Of a stretch of 64,000 bases of DNA, positions 56,209-64,000 are shown piece after piece. Position 1 is the stretch's first letter. The number at the start of each line of letters is the position of its first letter. The translations under genes were made by a program, and so were the position numbers. Below the pieces are notes generated by a model, which was not told the DNA's origin, searched no databases, and saw nothing but the letters and a program-made list of their open reading frames with translations. The stretch comes from Agapetus fuscipes (Eukaryota > Arthropoda > Insecta > Trichoptera > Glossosomatidae), in assembly GCA_951799405.1 (NCBI GenBank), contig OX637334.1:13206001-13270000 (forward strand). Direction: 5' to 3'.

Positions 56209-57043
56209 GCAAGTTATCCATTGCCAGAGGTGCTGCATTTGTGCCAGATGCATTGTGCAGCGGGCAATGCTTGCTGATGGGATGCAAGTGAGACATTTGG
56301 GCCCTAAAGTTTTGGTTAGTTTACGTATTAATCCTTTGAGCTATAGAACCAAAGGTGGCAATCTAGGTTTTTTTAAAATGAGAAACATGGAAACACAAAA
56401 AATGTCATTCTCTTTGTTTCATAAACCCTTTTACTGCGGGTGACACGCATAGGCGTCAAGTGTAAACTTGCATACAGTGCGGCTGTAAATCATGGACGTC
56501 ATTTAACTTTGAACTTATCCCTGATATCTGTGTTAAAGAATTCAAAAGTCTGCAAGTGAAATGTGCTAAACCTTTGGGATTTTTGTTCTTGAATAACTAA
56601 TAATGTGACTGTGCACTAGAATGGTTACAACGATTTTTTTTTATTCGAATGTCGATTGCCCCCCCCTAAAATGTGCCAATTGACTAAAAAAAATATTCGC
56701 TGAGTTACAGGATCATAACATAACGGGGAAGTGAGGCTCATCGACGTTATATTTGAGAAAATAGCCCATTTTTACTAAAAAAATCATCGATTTTTTAAAT
56801 AAAATAAAAACTATTTATTTTATAGCCCTGCATTATATTTTATAAAATGGTGAATGTGATCTTGAAGTTTTATTCTTGCAATTATTTTGATAGAACGTTT
56901 AGTTTTGAAGATATTGGTCATTTTATGTAGACTTGACACATTCCAAATCGGCCTGCTTAGAAAAATGAAACACCAACAGAGATAATTTTAAAATTCCTCT
57001 GTAACTTGTTTCGTCTCCTTTATTTATTTATCCTTTAGTGTAA

Positions 57044-57194
57044 GGCTGGTTTTAGTGTCGCGCTGACAACACGCTGACCGTCAGCGCTGACAGCCAAATA
57101 TATGAACTTGTCGCGCTGACAGCTACGCGCCATTCTAAAACGCTTCCTACAGGTTCATATATTTTGAACGGTCAGCGCGACACTAAAACCAGCC
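57044..57194. mobile_element. 151-bp MITE with TAA duplication
   Basis: Ends GGCTGGTTTTAGTGTCGCGC and complement, TAA at 57041-57043 and 57195-57197. The interior is a set of GTCAGCGCTGAC palindromes. TAA duplication and GG ends fit PIF/Harbinger. Confidence 0.88.
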
Positions 57195-57281
57195 TAAGTG
57201 AGAACTTGAGTGGTACTAACGTTATTCTGAATGGCCAAAGGTAAATTTTAATTACAAAAGATATATTTTTGGCATATTTAA

Positions 57282-57545
57282 TCTATAATCTAAGTTGCAA
57301 GGATATATTCATTCAAAGCTCTCAGATGTATGCCCACAAACAAACACGTGTAGTTCGCGCTTACAAATGCTGATTGTGTACTTCCAAATAAAATCCAAAC
57401 CTAAAATGAACATAAGCCCTGCAACTCTTGCCGACATTCCCTGAAACAGGGGTGACATTGGCAAAGTGAACCATTTTTTACAGTATGGGTGGTCAGCCTC
57501 ATACCAACCTATAAGTCAAGGAATACGAGTAATAAATAACATTTA
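57282..57545 (-). repeat. LT repeat with extra LINE 3' sequence
   Basis: Full LT plus GAGTAATAAATAACATTTAA, the same bases that precede LT in LINE copy 2, showing truncation further upstream than in most copies. Confidence 0.85.
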
Positions 57546-58504
57546 AGGGTGCGCTCCACGCATATTCAAGATTTTTTTTTTTATAGTATGTTTTCATTTA
57601 TTTTTTTAGAGTCTCATTAAGACATAAATTATTATTTCAAAAAATTACGTAAGATTAATCAATATTTAAACTATATATCATATTTTTTTCAAAAGTCAAA
57701 TAAATTATTTACGTATATAAATCAAAGCTTAATCTGGACTTGTTTTTGCTAGTTGCGGAAAGAGCTTTGCTAAAAAGCATATCCTCCAAAAACAAAAAAA
57801 AAATCTTAATTTTTTCTATGATAGAATAATTTTAAAAGAGTTTGTTGAAGGCATGATCAGATTACTTTTTTGAAATTTGATATCGTTTTCATTATTTTAC
57901 CTTTTGAATATTGCAAAATTTCTTTTTTTTTTGTATTTTTCGTACACGTTTTTTTCCGACATTCAATGTTTAAAAAAAATAAATGAAAAAAATCCCATGT
58001 AGATAAAGTCTTTTTTAAACCTATAACAACAAAACAAATCGTCAAAATATTTTTTTCATGGATTTTTTCCTTATTTCGCAAACCTTTAAAATTCTGTTCA
58101 AAATGAATCAGTTTCCCTTTGTTCTTCAAGGGGCTCGGACGTGGGATCTGTGCCGCTTGCTTGTCCAACCTCTCTACCGCACGGTACTTCTCCCTCACAC
58201 ACGCATGACGCAGAGCATATGGGTTAAAGGCAATGTGTATTACAAAAACTATCTCCTCGTCTGCTGCGATACGAGCGTAAAAAAATACGAATAAAAATAT
58301 AAATATTGAAAATAACACATTAAAACTTTGAAGTCGGAAAGTTTTCTGGCTTTTATTAGTATTGTTTGTAAACACAAAGCAATTGTATGTGGTGTTGAAA
58401 AGGACTATTCACATTTAAGATTCACAATTAATGTACGCTCAAATAGGTTTAAAATTCACATAGGTGCAATAAATTTACAGTATGGGTTTGTTGACAAATA
58501 GGTT
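57546..58504. other. Intron sequence, no gene recognised
   Basis: Long A/T tracts with a GC richer patch at 58.13-58.22 kb. A 172-codon frame on the minus strand (57857-58375) is lysine/phenylalanine-rich and reads as low-complexity AT sequence rather than protein. Confidence 0.45.
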
Positions 58505-58715
58505 GATATGAGGCTAACCCCCAAGCTGTAAAAACTTGGTTCACTTTTGCCAATGCAACCCTGGCAGGAGTAGCAAGGTTTATGTTCGTGTGAGGTTTTT
58601 TGTTTGCTAATGCACATGCAGCATGTGTAAGCAAAAACTCACACTTCTCTGCCTGTGAACGTGTGTTGAGTATAAGCCTAAAATGAAAAAAATTATATAA
58701 AACATAGATTATGGA
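58505..58715 (+). repeat. LT repeat, diverged
   Basis: GGTTGATATGAGGCTAACCC start; a deletion of about 15 bp removes the CCTGTTTCAGGGAAGG part. Confidence 0.65.
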
Positions 58716-58734
58716 TTCTATGTAGTGGCTTTTT

Positions 58735-58990
58735 GACTTATAGGTTGGTGTGAGGATGATCGCTCATAGTGTAAAATTGGTTCAATTTGCCAATGTCTCC
58801 TCTGCTTCAGGGAATGTTGATAAGAGGGGCAAGGCGTATGAGCCTTCAAATTGGGTTTTTATGTTGTCAACATGTGGAATTTGCGAACGCGAACTTATAC
58901 GTGTCTGCTTGTGAGAATGCATGTAATATGAATCTTACATGTTATGTATACATATATATTTGCAACATTGATTATAGATTCTAGATAGTG
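58735..58990 (+). repeat. LT repeat
   Basis: Starts TGACTTATAGGTTGGTGTGA; full length, ends at GATTATAGATTCTAG. 20 bp after the preceding copy. Confidence 0.75.
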
Positions 58991-59344
58991 GCTCTTTCCC
59001 TTTTTATTTTAAAGAAATCCTATGCGGGAGACTCCCTAGATTTCAGAGACTCTAGGGGTCTATAACACTTATTGTAGTACCGCAGGGGCTTTTTCGAACC
59101 TAGTGAACTAGCCTGCCTACTCGTGCTGCGCACGATTACGGCAGTCTAATTTAAAGTCCGGCTTTGCCAGCACACTTTAACTCTGCTCTGATTTTTAAAG
59201 GATCCATGAGAACTGACCAACAACAAAACTAAAGTGGACAGTTGTATGGTAGAATCCCAGGCCTGATAATGCTACTTCCCATTGTTGTGCAGGTGCTGAA
59301 GTCTTTATCGTGCTTTTTATTTCTGCTTTTTATTTTTAAGCAAA

Positions 59345-59737
59345 AAAGCAAAAAAAAACAACCACTTTCAGTTGAAGTGGGGATTTCCCAGCTCCCGGGG
59401 GGGCTGGTTCTCATTTCTTGTGAAGGCTAAGTAAACCTTTGAGATCGAACCTTTGCTCTCGGCATGGAATGCAAGCATTCTACCAATTGAGCTATCGACC
59501 TTTTAACGAGCTTGATCGTCGTCGCTACAAAGCGCCAATTCTCAAGCAAGACCCAGTTGCTGTAAGGCTGGATGGACCTTTGGTGACCGGTCATTGGTAA
59601 AGGTTTTATGAATTTTTCAACCCAGCGAAGAGCAAATTTGAAAATATAAATGGTATATTTTTTGTGCTCCGCCGGGAATCGAACCCACAACCTTCCCATT
59701 CAGAGTCCGCAGTGTTACCACTGAGCTACGGACCGGA
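59345..59737 (-). mobile_element. Dimeric SINE (SINE-A head and body followed by SINE-B)
   Basis: On the minus strand: SINE-A head GACCGGTCCGTAGCTCAGTG-like at 59737 with B box GGTTCGATTCCC, SINE-A body, then without a tail the SINE-B head GTCGATAGCTCAATTGGTAG at about 59505 with its own B box, then the SINE-B body. The same junction (AAGCTCGT then GTCGATAGCTC) occurs on the plus strand at 5385-5405. Confidence 0.8.
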
Positions 59738-59913
59738 AGCAACCCATTACAAAATATTTCCCTAGAAACACGCTCGTGTGACGTCATCATTTTATGTGTT
59801 TATGGCACTTGCCGTGGGTCCACTATTATAATTTCATGGTATCAATTTAATTGATTCGTTAATTTTGTTTGCAATTCAAATGTCAAAATGAGTTTTTTTC
59901 ACACATAGGTTTT

Positions 59914-60052
59914 ACAGGTAAGCTGGCTGGCCTTACTTCAACCACTTAAGTTGAAGTGCGGGTTTCCCAGCCATCTATAGGGGTGGTTCACATTTCTTAT
60001 GAAGTCTAAATAAGCCATGCCGGTGATGATGATGATGATGATGATGATAATT
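59914..60052 (-). mobile_element. SINE-B fragment plus (GAT)n
   Basis: TTCAACCACTTAAGTTGAAG to TAAGCCATGCCGGTGATG matches the SINE-B body; it runs into a GATGAT microsatellite at 60023-60048. Confidence 0.65.
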
Positions 60053-60099
60053 TGATTTAGCGCCGTTTCGCGAAGATTGTTACTCCAAAAAATATATGT

Positions 60100-60318
60100 A
60101 TCATTTCAGATTCATATTAAATGCATTCCCACAAGCAGATACGCATAATTTTACGCTCACACATGCCGCATATGGACCTTCAGTATAATTTATACTGTAT
60201 AAAAAACCCAATCTCAAATGAACATAAGCCCTGCAATTCTTGCCGACCTTCCCTGAAACAGGGGTGACATATTGGCAAAGTAAACCATTTTTTACAGTAT
60301 GGGTGGTCAGCCTCATAA
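60100..60318 (-). repeat. LT repeat
   Basis: 5'-truncated within CATACTGTAAAAAATGG; contains a short internal duplication of TATAATTTATACTGTATA type at 60182-60202. Confidence 0.75.
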
Positions 60319-60325
60319 TAATAAT

Positions 60326-60548
60326 CTATAATCTTAGTTGCAAGGATATATTCATTTAAAGCTCTCAGATGTATGCCCACAAACCAACAGGTGTAGTTCG
60401 CGCTTACAAATGCTGAATGTGTACTTACAAATAAAATCCAAACCTCAAATGAACATAAGCCCCACAACTTTTGCCAACCTTCCCTGAAACAGGGGTGACA
60501 TTGGCAAAGTGAACCATTTTTTACAGTATGGGTGGTCAGCCTCATACT
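60326..60548 (-). repeat. LT repeat
   Basis: Directly adjoining the previous copy. Contains the subfamily variant CTCTCAGATGTATGCCCACA, shared with 34918-35168 and 57282-57545. Confidence 0.78.
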
Positions 60549-60569
60549 CAGAATATGAATAATAAATTA

Positions 60570-62521
60570 CATCTATATCTATAAAGAAGGATGTGTGTAT
60601 GTATGTATGTATGTATGTATGTATGTATGTATGTATGTATGTATGTATGTATGTATGTATGTATGTATGTATGTCCCCTATAGACTCATAAACCGCTCAT
60701 CCGATTTTGACGAAATTTTCAGGAAACATGTAACATATTCTTAGAACGAATCCTGTGAAGTTTGATGGTGATCAAATAAACAGTGGTTCTCAATTCTCGA
60801 TATTTCAGCAACGAGGTCGGTAAATTTTGAAACCACCCAATAGAAGAAGACCATTATATTCAACTACAATACATAATCTTAGTTGCAAATATACATTTAC
60901 ATTAAAGATTCATATAAAATGCATGCTCACAAGTAGACACATGTAAGTTCACGCTTACAAATGCTGCATGTGTACCCACTCATAATTTAAAATCCAAATC
61001 TAAAATGAACAACCCAGTAACTTTTACTTTACGCCTAAAAATGGGAAAAAAAAAAAAAAGTTGGGAAATTTCCCCAAAAGTGGGGAATTTTTTTTTTCCC
61101 CAAAAGTCGGGAAAAACCTAACCTAACCTAACCTAACCTAACCTAACCTAAAAATGGGAAAAAAAAAAAAAATTGGGAAATTTCCCCCTGCGCATTGTTC
61201 CCACTTATCCCCCTGCGCATGGTTCCCACTTTCAAATCTGGGAAAAAAAAAAAAAAGTTGGGAAAAAATTTTTTCCCCAAAAGTCGGGAAAAACCTAACC
61301 TAACCTAAAAATGGGGAAAAAAAAAAAAAGTTGGGAAATTTCCCCAAAAGTGGGGAAAAAAATTTTTCCCCAAAAGTCGGGAAAAACCTAACCTAACCTA
61401 AAAATGGGAAAAAAAAAAAAAGTTGGGAAATTTCCCCAAAAGTGGGGAAATTATTTTTTCCCCAAAAGTCGGGAAAAACCTAACCTAACCTAACCTAAAA
61501 ATGGGAAAAAAAAAAAAGTTGGGAAATTTCCCCAAAAGTGGGGAATTTTTTTTTTCCCCAAAAGTCGGGAAAAACCTAACCTAACCTAACCTAACCTAAA
61601 AATGGGAAAAAAAAAAAAAGTTGGGAAATTTTCCCCTGCGCATTGTTCCCACTTATCCCCCTGCGCATGGTTCCCACTTTCAAATCTGGGAAAAAAAAAA
61701 AAAAGTTGGGAAAAAATTTTTTCCCCAAAAGTCGGGAAAAACCTAACCTAACCTAAAAATGGGGAAAAAAAAAAAAAATTGGGAAATTTCCCCAAAAGTG
61801 GGGAAAAAATTTTTTCCCCAAAAGTCGGGAAAAACCTAACCTAACCTAAAAATGGGAAAAAAAAAAAAAAGTTGGGAAATTTCCCCAAAAATGGGGAAAT
61901 TATTTTTTCCCCAAAAGTCGGGAAAAACCTAACCTAACCTAACCTAAAAATGGGAAAAAAAAAAAGTTGGGAAATTTCCCCAAAAGTGGGGAAATTTTTT
62001 TTTCCCCAAAAGTCGGGAAAAACCTAACCTAACCTAACCTAACCTAAAAATGGGAAAAAAAAAAAAAAGTTGGGAAATTTTCCCCTGCGCATTGTTCCCA
62101 CTTATCCCCCTGCGCATGGTTCCCACTTTCAAATCTGGGAAAAAAAAAAAAAAGTTGGGAAATTTTTTTTTCCCCAAAAGTCGGGAAAAACCTAACCTAA
62201 CCTAAAAATGGGGAAAAAAAAAAAAGTTGGGAAAATTTCCCCAAAAGTGGGGAATTTTTTTTTTCCCCAAAAGTCGGGAAAAACCTAACCTAACCTAAAA
62301 ATGGGGAAAAAAAAAAGTTGGGAAAATTTTACTTAACTTTACCCACTTTACTTAACTTGAAATGGATGTTATTCAGCTCCTGAGTGGCTTGACACTCATT
62401 TCTTATGAAGACTGAGTAAGCCTTGCCGGTATTTTATTTTGGGTTTAAAATAAACACTGAAACGGGAAATAATTTCTGACAACTTCGGTGGGATTCTAAC
62501 TCGAGATCTCGGCATGGAATG
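60570..62521. repeat. Composite repeat unit, copy 2 (split by the CCTAA array)
   Basis: 60570-61035 carries the (TATG)n run (60596-60674), the CATCCGATTTTGACGAAATT block and an LT fragment; 62354-62521 resumes with AACTTGAAATGGATG and the SINE-B. The breakpoint TTTACGCC|AACTTGAAATGG is intact in copies 1 and 3. The unit stops inside SINE-B at GGAATGCA, where copy 3 begins. Confidence 0.85.
61036..62353. repeat. CCTAA (telomere-type) array interspersed with palindromic G/C-tract blocks
   Basis: Nine or so runs of two to six CCTAA pentamers alternate with a block of about 75-90 bp: AAAATGGGAAAAAAA, then GTTGGGAAATTTCCCC, AAAAGTGGGGAA, a T run, and CCCCAAAAGTCGGGAAAAA. A larger period of about 448 bp is marked by CTGCGCATTGTTCCCACTTA at 61190, 61636 and 62087. 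The complement of CCTAA is TTAGG, the arthropod telomere repeat. Confidence 0.9.
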
Positions 62522-63661
62522 CAATCTATAAAGAAGGATGTGTGTATGTATGTATGTATGTATGTATGTATGTATGTATGTATGTATGTATGTATGTATG
62601 TATGTATGTATGTATGTATGTATGTATGTATGTATGTATGTATGTATGTATGTATGTATGTATGTTCCCTATACTCATAAACCGCTCATCCGATTTTGAC
62701 GAAATTTTCAGGAAACATGTAACATATTTTTAGAATGAATCGTGTGAAGTTTGATGGTGATCAAATAAACAATGGTTCTCAATTCTCAATATTTCAGCAA
62801 CGAGGTCGGTAAATTTTGAAACCACCCAATAGAAGAAGACCATTATATTCAACTACAATACATAATCTTAGTTGCAAATATACATTTACATTAAAGATTC
62901 ATATAAAATGCATGCTCACAAGTAGACACATGTAAGTTCACGCTTACAAATGCTGCATGTGTACCTACTCATAATTTAAAATCCAAATCTAAAATGAACA
63001 ACCCAGTAACTTTTACTTTACGCCAACTTGAAATGGATGTTATTCAGCTCCTGAGTGGCTTGACACTCATTTCTTATGAAGGCTGAGTAAGCCTTGCCGG
63101 TATTTTATTTTGGGTTAGAAATAAACACTGAAACGAGAAATAATTTCTGACAACTTCAGTGGGATTCTAGCTCGAGATCTCGGCATGGAATGCAGTTACT
63201 CTACCAACTAAGCTATAGACCGGACTTTTTACAAATATGGTGGATCGATATCGGTTTGGTTAGGGGTAAGCAACCTGCGGCTCACCAGCCACATGCGGCT
63301 CTTTGGGTGTGAAGTTACGGCTCTTTAGCTTCATACGCAAATATAAAAAAAACACAGAATTATACTTCTGATCGAAAAAAACTAAATCGTTCTGAATCGA
63401 TTAACGATCTCTCCGCTACTTGTACTCGCTTTTCACCCCCCACCCTCCCCCCAACTACAATATAAAAACCCAATCTTCAAAGAACATAAGCCCTGCAACT
63501 CTTGCCGACCTTCCCTGAAACAGGGGTGACATTGGCAAAGTGAACCATTTTTTACAGTATGGGTGGTCAGCCTCATACCAACCTATAAGTCAAGGAAAAA
63601 CTTTGAAATTTGTAAATTGTAATTTTTGGCTCTTCCGACTCAAAAGGTTGCCGACCCCTGG
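62522..63661. repeat. Composite repeat unit, copy 3
   Basis: (GTAT)n from 62543 to 62664, CATCCGATTTTGACGAAATT block, LT fragment (62866-63010), SINE-B (63020-63225) and the hAT MITE (63262-63661). The MITE is interrupted at 63452-63597 by an LT copy. Confidence 0.85.
63452..63597 (-). repeat. LT repeat nested in the hAT MITE
   Basis: From TTCCTTGACTTATAGGTTGG to about TTGTAG. 3'-truncated relative to the consensus, because the CTTAGATTAG end is missing, unlike ordinary LINE truncation. Confidence 0.75.
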
Positions 63662-64000
63662 CCTAGACAAAAGTTCCAAATTAAAAAATGTTATTCAAGT
63701 ATTCCAAGTTGAATTTTAGAAATGTAAGAAAGCTTTTATATCCCGCACTTATAAAAAATACGATAAACAAAAGTTCGTAGGTCACAACTAGAAGACCATA
63801 TTGAAATATATTATTATTATGAAAACCTTTTATTGAAACATACTTTTAATTAAAATATACATAATATAGTTGTTTTTTCAAAAAACGCATTTCTGTAAAA
63901 TTATATACTCACCACAAATTTAAAGATCGTTTTTTTCTCGGCGGTTAAACGTCTTTCTTCTATGTGACAATGGTCCAAAGCAACCAAGATAAACAAAATG
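63662..64000. other. Flank of composite unit 3, then unassigned intron
   Basis: 63662-63850 matches 53073-53290 (AAAAGTTCCAAA, CGCACTTATAAA, CAACTAGAAGACCATATT), extending the duplication past the MITE. After that nothing is recognised. Confidence 0.6.

Noticed and set aside
57857..58375. 172-codon lysine/phenylalanine-rich frame
   Set aside because: Translation of low-complexity AT sequence; the plus strand is equally open in part.
61036..62353. True chromosome end
   Set aside because: The array is flanked on both sides by the two halves of one repeat unit, and sequence continues for 1.6 kb to the right.
62542..62733. Open frame of alternating MYVC residues
   Set aside because: Translation of a (TATG)n microsatellite.

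Overview
This is a repeat-saturated, AT-rich animal nuclear window, most likely from an insect or another arthropod. Three things point there. A Cables gene has long introns and an N-terminal block of arthropod type. Runs of CCTAA (the complement of the TTAGG insect telomere repeat) occur near the right end. The mobile elements are a typical arthropod mix: hAT, Tc1/mariner, pogo-like, non-LTR retrotransposons, tRNA-like SINEs, a Ty3/gypsy-like LTR element and MITEs. I cannot name the species. There are no bacterial operons, CRISPR arrays or rRNA genes.

Two host genes are recognisable. The first is COG6 (conserved oligomeric Golgi complex subunit 6) on the minus strand. It occupies 1-1202 as one uninterrupted 400-codon block and runs off the left edge. 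The second is Cables (Cdk5 and Abl substrate, cyclin-box protein) on the plus strand. Its exons lie at 39174-39361, 42630-42794 and 56072-56208, and the gene continues past the right edge. All three junctions keep compatible phase. A weak two-exon candidate gene lies at 24678-25404.

Layout. 1.2-2.2 kb: a hairpin repeat split by a hAT-like MITE. 3.0-4.8 kb: a hierarchical minisatellite. 4.8-7.4 kb: SINE cluster. 7.8-14.1 kb: a large inverted repeat interrupted by a 2.0-kb DNA transposon with a 4-bp target duplication and by two MITEs. 15.1-17.8 kb: a young non-autonomous LTR element. 18.6-19.4 kb: a hAT element. 21.4-23.4 kb: a foldback mariner. 26.4-28.5 kb: an unidentified interspersed element. 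28.7-35.6 kb: a cluster of GGCTCAG MITEs, some as inverted dimers, with nested insertions. 35.7-38.8 kb: a pogo-like remnant joined to a 171-bp satellite. 39.2-56.2 kb: Cables, whose introns hold a second hAT, LINE copies, an LTR fragment, a second foldback mariner and a hammerhead-like motif. 57-64 kb (next Cables intron): LINE-tail repeats, a dimeric SINE, a thrice-occurring composite unit, and a 1.3-kb CCTAA-rich array inserted into one of those units.

The most interesting structures are: (1) two mariner copies that share the same inverted-duplication junction, so the transposase core is bracketed by its own 3' end in both orientations; (2) the CCTAA-rich array inside a repeat unit; (3) a hammerhead ribozyme-like fold of the Penelope type; (4) inverted dimers of a MITE; (5) a satellite whose monomer overlaps the start of a transposase-derived reading frame. 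All family assignments are by eye; no database search was possible.
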